Shown piece by piece: positions 26,277-35,345 of a DNA stretch of 49,632 bases. Origin of the DNA: Pelomonas aquatica (GTDB lineage Bacteria; Pseudomonadota; Gammaproteobacteria; Burkholderiales; Burkholderiaceae_C). The notes under the pieces were generated by a model. That model searched no databases and was not told the DNA's origin. It saw only the letters and a program-made list of their open reading frames with translations. The position numbers and the translations under genes are program-made. The stretch lies in assembly GCF_026712205.1 (NCBI RefSeq), contig NZ_JAPPUW010000032.1, forward strand, positions 1-49,632, given 5' to 3'. Every line of letters begins with the position of its first letter. Position 1 is the first letter of the stretch.

Positions 26277-27365
26277 TCAGCGCAGACGGCTCACCGGGGT
26301 GACCGCCTGACCCGCTGCCAGGGCCAGACCACCGGCGAGCACGACCTGATCGCCAGCCTTGAGGCCGCTGCGCACCTCGACCTGCTCACCCTGCAGGGCG
26401 CCCAGCGTCACGGGGACATGCTCAGGCACCTGGCCGTTGGCCGGCAGTCGCAGCACCTGTCCCTGCGCAGGATGGGCAGCATCCATCTGTACCGCCCTCA
26501 GCGGCACCAGCAAGGCCACCGCCGCCGGGTCGCGCGGCCACAGCTGCACCGACACCGCCTCGCCGGTGGCCCAGGCATCCGGCGCACTCATCAGGACACG
26601 ACGGCTGCCGCCGGCCTCCACGCGCGGCGACACCTGCAGCACGCGCGACGTGGCGCTGCCGGACGAGCCCGTCAAGGCCAGCGTCTGGCCAGCGGCCAGG
26701 GGCAGCGAACCAGGCACGGCCAGCCACATCTCGCGACCGCGACCTTCGAGCCCGATGACGACGGTGCCGGCGCCCACGGCTTGCCCCACCTCGAGCTGGC
26801 GCAACGCGACGCGACCTTCGAAGGGCGCGCGCAGTTCGGTCTGCGCATGGTTCCACGCGGCAGCGGCGCGCTGGGCCTGGGCCGCGGCGACGGCTTCGCC
26901 TGCAGACTGGACCTCGGCTTGCACGGCGGTCCACTCGGCATCAGTGGCCGCGCCGCTGTCGCGGGCGGCTTGCAGGCGCTTCTCGCGACGCTGGGCTTCA
27001 GCCAGCAGCGCCTGCAGACGTCGACCATCGGCTTCGCTGCTGGCGAGCTGGGCCTGCTGGGGAGCAGCGTCGATGCGCGCCAGCAACTGGCCGCGACGCA
27101 CCGAAGCGCCAACATCCACCAGCACTTCGCGCACCACACCCGGCACGGCGAACGCCAGCTCGGCGCGCTCGCGGGCACGCACTTCGCCGGCAAAGGGAAG
27201 CCCGCCCAGAGGCGCTTGCTTCACGGTGGCCACGAGCACGGGTCGGACGGAGGGGGTGGGAGGCGGTAGCCCGGCAGGACTGCAGGCGGCCAGCAGCCAG
27301 GCAGCCCCGAGCATTACAGACAGAGAGAAGGCGGGCCGGAGGGCTGATGTGTTGTGGAGATTCAT
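26277..27365 (-). CDS. RND pump periplasmic adaptor (membrane fusion lipoprotein)
   Basis: About 362 residues with lipobox WLLAAC (C28 from the ATG at 27365). It has the adaptor layout: lipoyl half (VPGVVREVLVDVGASVRRGQ), alpha hairpin (about 100-160), second lipoyl half (TELRAPFEGRVALRQLEVGQ), beta-barrel and membrane-proximal domains. It links the inner-membrane transporter (10 bases downstream) with the outer-membrane duct. Alternative ATGs at 27371 and 27404 exist; none has a strong ribosome site. Divergently transcribed from the AraC regulator at 27629. Confidence 0.9.
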   Translation of the reverse strand: MNLHNTSALRPAFSLSVMLGAAWLLAACSPAGLPPPTPSVRPVLVATVKQAPLGGLPFAGEVRARERAELAFAVPGVVREVLVDVGASVRRGQLLARIDAAPQQAQLASSEADGRRLQALLAEAQRREKRLQAARDSGAATDAEWTAVQAEVQSAGEAVAAAQAQRAAAAWNHAQTELRAPFEGRVALRQLEVGQAVGAGTVVIGLEGRGREMWLAVPGSLPLAAGQTLALTGSSGSATSRVLQVSPRVEAGGSRRVLMSAPDAWATGEAVSVQLWPRDPAAVALLVPLRAVQMDAAHPAQGQVLRLPANGQVPEHVPVTLGALQGEQVEVRSGLKAGDQVVLAGGLALAAGQAVTPVSRLR

Positions 27366-27446
27366 GGGCATGGCGAGTCCGGGCGATGGCCAGGGTTGCG
27401 ACAAAGCGCAACTCTAGGGAACACCGCCGACAGAGAGGGAACCTTT

Positions 27447-27475
27447 TCGGCCATTTCTGGTACATTTCTGGCCGA
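27447..27475. promoter_or_regulatory. Inverted repeat in the pump/AraC divergent promoter
   Basis: TCGGCCA (27447-27453) and TGGCCGA (27469-27475) are perfect inverted repeats separated by 15 bases, with an overlapping direct repeat CATTTCTGG. The site lies in the 263-bp divergent region (27366-27628) and is a good candidate operator for the AraC-type regulator that starts at 27629. Confidence 0.5.
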
Positions 27476-27628
27476 CATCTGCGCCCACTCTGGAACCCAT
27501 GCGCCATACCATGATGTACTGAAAGTTCCGATGAAAAGGGCTTTCAGGCGTCATGTCGCAATGCCTCAGTGGCGCGGCAAGGTTCAAGACGTCGGGTCCG
27601 AAACGGCCAAGTCTCATCCCTCCATGTC

Positions 27629-28660
27629 ATGACTGCCACCTCTGTCGCCCTTGACGCCCGTCATCAGGCCAACATCGTGCCCGGCGTGGCGCGTTCACTC
27701 CTGGCCCTCGCCGAGGACCGCGGGTTGCACGCTGAGCGCTTGTGCCGTGGCCTCGGCCTTGATGCGCACAGCCTGGCCCAGGCCGATGCACTGATCTCCC
27801 AGCAGCAAACCCGCGCCCTGGTGCTGCGCGCCCAGCGCATGCTTGACGAGCCGGCACTGGGCCTGGCCGTGGGCGCGCGAGAGACGCCAATCTCCTGGGG
27901 CCTGGCGGGCTTGGCGATGCTGACCTGCGAGACGCTGGGTGAGGCAGTGCACTACGGCCTCGAACGGCAGACCGAAGCCGGATCACTGCTGGAGCATCAC
28001 CTCATCACTGATGGTGCGCGTGCCCACCTGACCGCCACATCGCGAGTGTTCGATCTGGAGATCGAGGCCTTCCTCGTCGAACAGACCTTTGCCGGCTCAG
28101 TGGCCGTCGTCCGGTCCATGTTGGGCCCCAACTTCCGCCCGGCGCAAGTTGATCTGGCCTATGTTGACGAAGGACACCGGCGCTTGTACGAGCGATTCTT
28201 CCGCTGCCCGGTGCGATTTCAGGCCGATGAACATCGGCTGACCATCGAGACTCGGTGGCTGCAGACGCGCTTGCCGGGATATGACCGCATCACCAGCGAC
28301 CTGGTGCGCCATCAGCTCAATCAGCTGCTGACCATCCCCATTGGCCAGGACGACCTGCTTGAGTCCGTGACGAGCCGCTTGCGCCACGGACTGCACGAAG
28401 CGCCGCGCCAGGACGACATGGCCGGGCAGATCAATGTCAGCGATCGGACCCTTCGGCGGCGCTTGGCGAAGCGCGAGACCAGCTTTCGCGAGCTGCGCGA
28501 TGCCACCCGCCTGGCCCGTGCGCGCGACTTGCTCGCCAATACGCCGATGAGCATCGCCGAAGTGGCGCAGGCCCTGGGCTATGCGGATGCACGCTCCTTC
28601 CGACGCGCCTTCAAGCGCTGGACGGGGCAGCTGCCCACCGCGCTGCGCGGTCGAGAATGA
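27629..28660 (+). CDS. AraC-family regulator of the efflux operon
   Basis: A 343-residue regulator of the AraC type with an N-terminal ligand-binding-like domain (PGVARSLLALAEDRGLHAER) and a C-terminal HTH region (QINVSDRTLRRRLAKRETSF, then IAEVAQALGYADARSFRRAFKRWTG). The general layout resembles the other AraC-type regulator at 13382. The ATG at 27629 fits the family start better than the upstream 27569. Divergence from the adaptor gene suggests that it controls the tripartite pump, probably in response to a hydrophobic inducer. Confidence 0.88.
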   Translation: MTATSVALDARHQANIVPGVARSLLALAEDRGLHAERLCRGLGLDAHSLAQADALISQQQTRALVLRAQRMLDEPALGLAVGARETPISWGLAGLAMLTCETLGEAVHYGLERQTEAGSLLEHHLITDGARAHLTATSRVFDLEIEAFLVEQTFAGSVAVVRSMLGPNFRPAQVDLAYVDEGHRRLYERFFRCPVRFQADEHRLTIETRWLQTRLPGYDRITSDLVRHQLNQLLTIPIGQDDLLESVTSRLRHGLHEAPRQDDMAGQINVSDRTLRRRLAKRETSFRELRDATRLARARDLLANTPMSIAEVAQALGYADARSFRRAFKRWTGQLPTALRGRE

Positions 28661-28771
28661 CGGACGGCAGCTCTGGAAGTTCGGAATGCCGCGATGGCGG
28701 GAGGCCACCGAAACGCCCTGGCGGCACATGGTTGGCCGGAGGAGCCCGGATCATGGCCCAACCCCACCTGT

Positions 28772-28791
28772 ACGGATCTGCACATATCCGT
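28772..28791. promoter_or_regulatory. Inverted repeat upstream of the MMPL exporter
   Basis: ACGGAT and ATCCGT, separated by eight bases, form an inverted repeat 35 bases before the exporter ATG. This is a plausible regulator-binding site, distinct from the TTGGTC-type palindrome. Confidence 0.35.
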
Positions 28792-28825
28792 AAGCTGGCA
28801 GCTCACACTGCACGCGCATGCCCTC

Positions 28826-31189
28826 ATGAATCTAAAGTCATTCGTTGCCGCGGCCGAACGCTGGCTGTTCCTGCACAGGGCCTGGGTTCTGGGCTTGCTC
28901 GCGGCAGTCACCGTGGTTTTCGGCATGTTTGCGCTGAAGCTGCACCTCGAGGCCGGCTACGAGAAACAGATCCCCCTGGGGCACGAGTACGTCGAGGTGC
29001 TGCATCGCTACGCCAAGGATCTGCCCGGAACCAATCGCCTGAGCTTCGTCGTGAAGGCCCGCCAGGGCAGCATCTGGACCAAGGAAGGGCTGACACGGCT
29101 GTTCCAGGTGACGGAGGCGGTGACGCTGCTACCGAACGTCGACCGGGCAGGCGTCCGGTCGCTGTGGACTCCGAACAGCTTCGTCAACGAAATCACCGAG
29201 GAAGGGTTCCGGGCCCAGCCCATCATTCCCGGCACCATCGTGCCCGAGGCGCTCGATGCCGCGACGATCGCGCAGATTCAGGCCTCCACGAGCCAGGGCG
29301 GATTCGTCGGCGTGCTGGTGTCCCAAGACCAGTCCGCCGCCATGATCACGGCGGAGCTGTACGAGGTCGACCCGCAGGGGCAGCACCTGGACTACGTCGC
29401 GTACAACGCCCAGCTCGAAGGCTTGCGCCAACGGTTCGAGGACGATCACTTCGAGGTGCAGATCATCGGCTTCGCCAAGCAGGTGGGCGATATCGCCGAG
29501 GGAGCCGCCAGCGTGATCCGCTTCTTCGGGCTGGCCATCGTGCTGACCATCGGCGCCGTCTACTGGTACTGCCATTCCTGGCGGTTCACGCTGCTGCCCA
29601 TTGCCTGCTCGTTCACCTCGCTGGTCTGGCAGTTCGGCACGCTGCGTCTGATGGGGTACGGTCTCGATCCGCTCGCGGTGCTGGTTCCGTTTCTGGTCTT
29701 TGCAATCGGCGTGTCGCACGGGGTTCAGCAGATCAACTTCATCGTGCGTGGCTTGGCGCACGGCAAGTCGACCGAGCAGGCATCGCGCGACAGCTTCAGC
29801 GGCCTGCTGATTCCGGGCATGCTGGCGCTACTGATGGCCCTCGTCTCGTTCGTCACGCTGCTGCTGATCCCGATCCCGATGATTCGCGAGCTGGCGATCA
29901 CGGCCTCCATCGGGGTGGGGTTCAAGATCATCACCAATCTTGTCATGCTCCCGCTCGCGGCGTCGTACTTGCACTTCGGCGCGGGCTATTCCGAGCGCGC
30001 TATGGCCAAGCGCAGCGCACGAGCACGGATCATCCGGACGATCGCCGTCGTTGCGCGGCCGCGCACCGCCATCGTCGTGACCCTTCTTTCATTCGGTGTC
30101 CTCGGGCTCTCGGCATGGCAGAGCCGGGACCGGATTGTCGGCACGCTGCAGCCCGGCGCGCCCGAGCTGCGCGAGGACTCGCGGTTCAACCGCGATGCCG
30201 TGGCCATCGCGAGCAATTTCGACATGGGGCTGGACTGGCTCACCGTCGTGTTCGAGGGCTCGGGCGAGCCTTGCAGCAACACCGCCATCGGGCGCTACAT
30301 GGACGCCTTCGTCTCGCACATGCGTTCCGTGCCCGGCGTCGTGTCGATCGATTCGTACTCCGGCCAGCTGCGCACCTACAACCAGGGCTACAACGAGGGA
30401 CTGCCCAAGATGGATGTTGTCCCCGCGGACCCGGCCAACTACGCGGCACTGAGCGCCGAGTTGGGAAGGGTGCGCGGCTACAACACCAAGGACTGCCGCA
30501 TGACGGCCGCACACCTCTACCTGGCGGACCACAAGGCCACCACGATCAACGGCGTGACCGACGCGGTCAAGCGCTTCTCGAAAGACGAGCCTGCGCCGAA
30601 AGACGCCCGGCTGCGCCTGGCGGCAGGCAATGCTGGCGTGCTGGCTGCGACCAACGAGGAGCTCGAGCGCAGCGAGCTGCCGATGATGCTTTACGTCTAC
30701 GCGACGATCGTCGTGCTCGTGCTGCTGGTGTACCGCGACGTGCGAGCTGCCATCGCGTGCTGCTTCCCGCTGACGGTGGCCACGTTTATCGGCTACTGGT
30801 TCATGAAAAGCGCCAACATCGGACTGACGGTGGCGACGCTGCCCGTGATGGTGCTGGCTGTCGGCATCGGCGTGGACTACGCGCTCTACATCTACAACCG
30901 GTTGCAGATGCATCTGGCCGACGGCGACCCGATCCACAAGGCCATGGAGAAGGCGCTCGAGTTCGAGGGGATGGCCACGATCTTCACCGCGATCACGCTC
31001 GCGGTCGGCGTGGCCACCTGGTCCTTCTCCGATCTGAAGTTCCAGGCCGACATGGGCAAGTTGCTCGCCTTCATGTTCCTGGTCAATCTGATCATGGCCT
31101 TCACCGCGCTGCCGGCGCTGGCCGTCGTGCTTGAGCGGGTCTTCAAGCGCAGGAAGCCGGCCTACGCGCCTTCCGTTCTCGTGCATTGA
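28826..31189 (+). CDS. MMPL/RND-superfamily hydrophobe exporter
   Basis: A 787-residue membrane protein with two repeats of six membrane segments and large periplasmic loops. The first helix is RAWVLGLLAAVTVVFGMFAL. The first repeat has FLVFAIGVSHGVQQINFI, and the second has VLAVGIGVDYALYIYN with the proton-relay aspartate, typical of the hydrophobe/amphiphile exporter family and related to MmpL and HpnN. The ATG at 28826 opens the first helix correctly; no strong ribosome site precedes it. It is followed 16 bases later by a YCF48 protein, and nearby DUF1302 and DUF1329 genes complete a set that often occurs together. The role, transport of a lipid-like substrate, is inferred. A slice of a close paralog lies at 20099-20175. 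Confidence 0.85.
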   Translation: MNLKSFVAAAERWLFLHRAWVLGLLAAVTVVFGMFALKLHLEAGYEKQIPLGHEYVEVLHRYAKDLPGTNRLSFVVKARQGSIWTKEGLTRLFQVTEAVTLLPNVDRAGVRSLWTPNSFVNEITEEGFRAQPIIPGTIVPEALDAATIAQIQASTSQGGFVGVLVSQDQSAAMITAELYEVDPQGQHLDYVAYNAQLEGLRQRFEDDHFEVQIIGFAKQVGDIAEGAASVIRFFGLAIVLTIGAVYWYCHSWRFTLLPIACSFTSLVWQFGTLRLMGYGLDPLAVLVPFLVFAIGVSHGVQQINFIVRGLAHGKSTEQASRDSFSGLLIPGMLALLMALVSFVTLLLIPIPMIRELAITASIGVGFKIITNLVMLPLAASYLHFGAGYSERAMAKRSARARIIRTIAVVARPRTAIVVTLLSFGVLGLSAWQSRDRIVGTLQPGAPELREDSRFNRDAVAIASNFDMGLDWLTVVFEGSGEPCSNTAIGRYMDAFVSHMRSVPGVVSIDSYSGQLRTYNQGYNEGLPKMDVVPADPANYAALSAELGRVRGYNTKDCRMTAAHLYLADHKATTINGVTDAVKRFSKDEPAPKDARLRLAAGNAGVLAATNEELERSELPMMLYVYATIVVLVLLVYRDVRAAIACCFPLTVATFIGYWFMKSANIGLTVATLPVMVLAVGIGVDYALYIYNRLQMHLADGDPIHKAMEKALEFEGMATIFTAITLAVGVATWSFSDLKFQADMGKLLAFMFLVNLIMAFTALPALAVVLERVFKRRKPAYAPSVLVH

Positions 31190-31205
31190 CCGGGAGCCTC
31201 ACTTC

Positions 31206-32198
31206 ATGACCGCATTGATTCGCCTCGCGGCGCTCTCCTTCGTCTTCAGCTTGGGCGGTTCGGCGGCGTCAGCCGCGAACGAGCCTGCAGGGTCGCCGCT
31301 GCTCGAACTGCGCCCCAATGCGCAGCCGCCGGCGATCGCCCGCAGCCTGCTGCTCGGCCTGACGCGTGCCGGAAGCCGCGTGGTCGCAGTGGGCGAACAA
31401 GGGCTGATCGAGCTCTCGGACGACGATGGCAAGACCTTTCGCGCGGCCAAGTCCGTGCCCGTGCAGGTCACGCTGACCGCGGTTCATTTCGCCGATGCGA
31501 GTCACGGCTGGGCCGTCGGCCACCTCGGCGTCATCCTCGCCACCACGGACGGCGGCGAAACCTGGACCCTCCAGAGGCAGGACGTCGGCAAGGATCAGCC
31601 GCTGCTCTCGGTCTTCTTTCTGGACGGCAAGCGCGGGATCGCGGTCGGCCTGTGGTCGTTGCTGCTGACCACCGAAGACGGCGGCGGCACCTGGTCGCCC
31701 GTGAAGGTTCCGCCGCCGGCCGGAGCGTCAAGGGCAGACCGCAATCTCTTTCACGCGTTCGGCGATGCGCAGGGGCAGCTGTACGTGACGTCGGAATCCG
31801 GGCAGGTGCTGCGTTCAACCGACGGAGGGCACCAATGGTCGTACCTCGCCACCGGTTACAACGGCTCGCTCTGGGCCGGCACAGCGTTGCCGAACGGTGC
31901 GCTCGTCGTCGGCGGTCTGCGTGGCTCGCTGTTCCGCAGCGACGACCACGGCGCCACCTGGCGCGCCCTGCCGCTCGAAGAGAAGCGCTCGATCACCAGC
32001 CTTGTCGGCGACGGCACGGGCGGGGTCTACGGTGCGGGCATCGACGGGCTGTTCCTGCGCAGTGCCGATGGCATCGCCTTCTCGTCAAGCAGGCTGCCCG
32101 GCCGGCCGACGCTCACCGCAGTGCTGGTGACGACCGGCGGCGGAGCACTGCTGATCTCGAGCACAGGCCCGGTGGCGCCGCCAGCGCAGACCAAGTAG
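31206..32198 (+). CDS. Exported YCF48/BNR-repeat protein
   Basis: A 330-residue protein with a signal peptide ending near GGSAASAA. A beta-propeller follows, made of repeated BNR/YCF48 modules whose Asp-box-like turns read DDDGKTF, TDGGETW, EDGGGTW, TDGGHQW and DDHGATW. YCF48-type proteins assist assembly of other proteins in photosystems. In heterotrophs the family is found beside MMPL exporters, DUF1302 and DUF1329, as here. It starts 16 bases after the exporter, with GGGAG upstream, and should be periplasmic. No enzymatic role is suggested. Confidence 0.85.
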   Translation: MTALIRLAALSFVFSLGGSAASAANEPAGSPLLELRPNAQPPAIARSLLLGLTRAGSRVVAVGEQGLIELSDDDGKTFRAAKSVPVQVTLTAVHFADASHGWAVGHLGVILATTDGGETWTLQRQDVGKDQPLLSVFFLDGKRGIAVGLWSLLLTTEDGGGTWSPVKVPPPAGASRADRNLFHAFGDAQGQLYVTSESGQVLRSTDGGHQWSYLATGYNGSLWAGTALPNGALVVGGLRGSLFRSDDHGATWRALPLEEKRSITSLVGDGTGGVYGAGIDGLFLRSADGIAFSSSRLPGRPTLTAVLVTTGGGALLISSTGPVAPPAQTK

Positions 32199-32227
32199 CG
32201 CAGCCGTGCGCGCCCTCAACCCTGTGA

Positions 32228-32390
32228 CCCTGTCTCGCAAGAATTGGCTCTTCGTGGGTTGCGGGCGGGCGGTTGGGCTGCCGCCATGGCCTTCAGCCTG
32301 ATCGAGACGGCCAAGCTCAATGGCTGGAGCCCTATGCCTACCTGCGCGACGTGCTTCAACGCATCAATGGGCACCCTTTACCGACCGCCG
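32228..32390 (+). pseudogene. IS66-family transposase C-terminal remnant
   Basis: Read across frames, the DNA gives RKNWLFVG, SLIETAKLNGW, YAYLRDVLQRINGHP. This is the typical C-terminal end of IS66 TnpC (RKNWLF, then SLIETAKLNG, then AYLR-VL-RI--HP). At least one frameshift is present and nothing upstream of it is left. The remaining stretch to 32478 shows no gene. Confidence 0.7.
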
Positions 32391-32478
32391 TAGGGCACTC
32401 TCCGGTGCTTGCCACCTTCCGACGCTGACTGTTTCCGCCCCACTGGCTTGCGTTCGCTGCGGGCTGTCTACACGTCGC

Positions 32479-33450
32479 CTATGTGCTCATGCAAGCCGGT
32501 AGCCGCTCTTCGAATCGCCCGACCGCCCGCGCGATCCGGTCCACGATCTCGTCCACATCAACCTGCGTGGCAATCAGCGGCAGCGCCATTGCGCACACGA
32601 CGCGGCCATGGCCGCTGCGCAGCAGCAGGCGCTCTTCCTGCATGCACTGCTGCAGCAGGCCCGTGACCCGGGCCGGCGCTGAGAACGGCCTGCGCGCGCC
32701 GGGGTCCGCGTCGAACTCGATGCCGGCGAACAGCCCGCCGGCGGCTGAATGGCACCGGCCGAGCCCATGATCGGCTCCGCGATGAAGGCGGCGACGGCGT
32801 CGTCACCCTCGGCCTGGATCATGCGGTCCAGCTGCTCGGCGAGATGGCGCGAGAACGCCTCCTCGTCGCCGTCCAAGCTCGCCGGCCTCCGGTGCTATTC
32901 GGCGGCTTCGGCATGAAGCACGAAGTCCAGCGGCATGTGGAAACCGCGGTGCGTCACTTCCAGGCCGGTCAGGCTGCCGGCCATCACCGTCGCGCCGTGG
33001 TAGCCGCCCTTGCGCGAGATGATCTTCTTCTTGGACGGCTTGCCACGCACGAGGTGGTAGCGCCACGCCAGCTTGACCTGGGCGTCGTTGGCTTCGGATG
33101 GCGTACAGCACCCGCTCGAACCCCGGCGGCGCCAGCGCGACGAGCCGTTCGCTGAGCTGGATGAGCGGCTCGCTCGTGAGCACATTGAAGTTGTGCGAGA
33201 AGCTGACATCCGCCATCTGCGCCGCCGCCGCACGGACGATCTCGGCACGCCCGTAGCCGACGTTGCTGCACCAAAGCCCCGAGCCGGCATCGGTGAACTG
33301 CTGGCCGCGATCGTCGGTCAGGACCAGGCCCTGCGCCTCGCGCACCACCAGCACGTCGCGGCCTGGCTGGGTGCGCAGCGCGGAGAACGCGTGCAGCAGC
33401 CGTCGTTCATCCGTCCGGCGCAGCGACTCGTGATCCTGCAGGGTCGACAT
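32479..33450 (-). pseudogene. Class III omega-aminotransferase, frameshifted and internally deleted
   Basis: The N-terminus MSTLQDHESLRRTDERRLLH is followed by normal omega-aminotransferase sequence to VLYAIRS, where the frame breaks (about 33095). It continues in a second frame through EANDAQVKLAWRYH and GGYHGATVMAGSL to a stop near 32895. A third segment (AEQLDRMIQAEG, then FIAEPIMGSAG) leads abruptly into the C-terminal domain (GLFAGIEFDADPGARRPF to the stop at 32479). The middle, roughly 190 codons including the PLP lysine, is missing, so the enzyme is dead. It lies directly after the DUF1302 gene (15 bases) and next to an IS66 remnant. Confidence 0.8.
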
Positions 33451-33465
33451 GTCCGAATCCACGCG

Positions 33466-35301
33466 TCAGAAGTTGTAGCTTGCGAAGAAGCCGAAGAAGT
33501 CCCTGTCCTTGAACACCTGCCGTTCGACCGGGCTCTTCTTGCCGCCGAAGTAGCTGGTGTAGTTGATGCCGAACTGCCAGACCGTCGGGTTCTGGTTCAG
33601 CATCAGGTACAGGTTGGCGGACTTGTTGCCTTCCAGGAACTGGGCCACGATGTTCGGCGTGTCGCCCTTCACGCTGTGCGAGAAGGTGACGCCGGGCGTC
33701 AGCTGCCAGCCCGGAATCAGGCCGTCATAGGTCCAGTTGAAGTCCAGCACATAACCCCATGACGTCGCGGTGCCGACCCGGGCCGCGATCGGGTGGTTGG
33801 GGTCGCTGCGGTCCAGGCCCAGGAAGTAGCCGGCCTGCGCGACCTGATCCACCTCGACGCCGTTGATGGTCTGCCGGATGCGGCCATTGACGACGCCGGG
33901 ATAGCGCGTGAGCGCCGCCTCGATCGTCAGGAAGGCGCTGTCGGCACCGAGCAGGTTCAGCACGAAAGGATGCTCGCTCTTCTGCAGCTGCAGCAGCGCC
34001 GTCACGCTCGCCTGGTACTTCTTCATGTCCTTGTACAGCTCGCAGCTGGCCGGATCGATGGGCGCGGGATTGGTCGCGGCGTCCAGCGCACCACCGGCGC
34101 CGTAGCAGCCAGACAGCGTGACGGCGTCCTTCGGCCGATAGGTCAGCTCCGTGCCGATGGCCCAGTTGCCGAGCGGGAAGCTGCTCGTGAGGCCGTACAT
34201 CTTGCGGTTCTCGAGGAAGCGCCATTGCAGGGCCGGCAGCGGCGTGTCGGCTGGAAGCCCAAGCTGGCCGTTGACGTTGCCGTTGACCATGGACCCGTTG
34301 GTGAGCACCGGCAGCTGGTCGTGGTAGTTGACCGCGAAGAAGCCGAAATTGGATTGCGTCCCTGCGGGCGCCCATTTCAGCGACAGGCCGTACTGGCCGC
34401 CCTTCCTGGGCGCCTTGTCGGCCAGCATCGGGATGCCGAAGTTCCCCGCGCCATAGATCGCCACCACGGCATCGTCCTGGGACATCTGGCGCGGCGCCCC
34501 CGGTGTGCTGTACTGGTCAGGCGCCGTCACGTTCGGATTGGTGCCGAGATAGGCCAGCGGCCCGCGCCCCTTGTCGTAGTAGTCGCCGGCACTGAAGTAC
34601 GAGCCCACGGGCGGCACGCGCGAGCGGCGCCACTTGAACTGGTAGTAGGCCTCCAGGTTCACCGTGTCGCTGAGCGAGCTGCTGACGCTGAGGGCCTGCA
34701 CGGGCAGGAAGGCCTCCTTGAGCTGGGTGCCGGGCACCAGCAGCTTCTGGATATCGAGCACATTGGTCGCCACGCCGCCGGTCAGGAAGAGCGCCTCGCC
34801 CCAGCTGATGACCTGCTGCCCGAGGCGCACCCGCCCATTGCGGTCGCCGATGGAGAAGTCCTTGCTGACCCACAGGTCCAGCAGTTCGGCGTTGTTGACG
34901 ATCTGCTTCTTCGCGTCGTCGGACAGTTCGGTGCGTCGCGTGTCGTCGGCCTTGAAGTCCTTCTTCCACGTTCCGCGCGCGAAGAACTTCAGTCCCGAAC
35001 TGTTCTTCAGCAGGAGCTCATGGGTGCCCTTGAGGTAGAGCGTGAACCAATCCCCCTTGCGGTAATTGAGGTTGCCGTCGTCGCCCGCGGACCACTGCTC
35101 GGGATCGGCCGTGCCTGCGCAGGCGGCGCTGTCCCCCACGATGCTGCAGCTCGGATTGCTCGACCGGCGTCCGCCACCGACCGTCACCGTGCTGTTGAAC
35201 GATCCTTCGAACAGATCGTTCTTGAACTCCACACCATGCGCGTAGTCCGCCGCCGCCAGCGCCGCGACAAGCGCGGGCACACCAAAGATCTTGTTGTTCA
35301 C
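33466..35301 (-). CDS. DUF1302 outer-membrane-like protein
   Basis: A 611-residue exported protein of the DUF1302 family. A short signal (ALVAALAAADYAHG) precedes many alternating amphipathic strands and an aromatic C-terminus (GFFASYNF), consistent with an outer-membrane beta-barrel. Family signatures are GQQVISWGEALFLTGG and VSSSLSDTVNLEAYYQFKW. The start is GTG at 35301 with GAGGAG six bases upstream; the open frame to 35571 is shadow. It follows DUF1329 by 44 bases. DUF1302 and DUF1329 are usually adjacent and often accompany genes for hydrophobic-substrate catabolism. A role in uptake is suspected, not proven. Confidence 0.85.
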   Translation of the reverse strand: MNNKIFGVPALVAALAAADYAHGVEFKNDLFEGSFNSTVTVGGGRRSSNPSCSIVGDSAACAGTADPEQWSAGDDGNLNYRKGDWFTLYLKGTHELLLKNSSGLKFFARGTWKKDFKADDTRRTELSDDAKKQIVNNAELLDLWVSKDFSIGDRNGRVRLGQQVISWGEALFLTGGVATNVLDIQKLLVPGTQLKEAFLPVQALSVSSSLSDTVNLEAYYQFKWRRSRVPPVGSYFSAGDYYDKGRGPLAYLGTNPNVTAPDQYSTPGAPRQMSQDDAVVAIYGAGNFGIPMLADKAPRKGGQYGLSLKWAPAGTQSNFGFFAVNYHDQLPVLTNGSMVNGNVNGQLGLPADTPLPALQWRFLENRKMYGLTSSFPLGNWAIGTELTYRPKDAVTLSGCYGAGGALDAATNPAPIDPASCELYKDMKKYQASVTALLQLQKSEHPFVLNLLGADSAFLTIEAALTRYPGVVNGRIRQTINGVEVDQVAQAGYFLGLDRSDPNHPIAARVGTATSWGYVLDFNWTYDGLIPGWQLTPGVTFSHSVKGDTPNIVAQFLEGNKSANLYLMLNQNPTVWQFGINYTSYFGGKKSPVERQVFKDRDFFGFFASYNF

Positions 35302-35345
35302 CTGGTTCTCCTCGTTATGGTCCGTCGCTGTGGAATGCCGTCGCG

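Noticed and set aside
28657-31134. An 825-codon plus-strand frame overlapping the MMPL exporter.
   Set aside because: Shadow frame: the exporter frame shows membrane helices and family motifs, this one only Arg-rich sequence.
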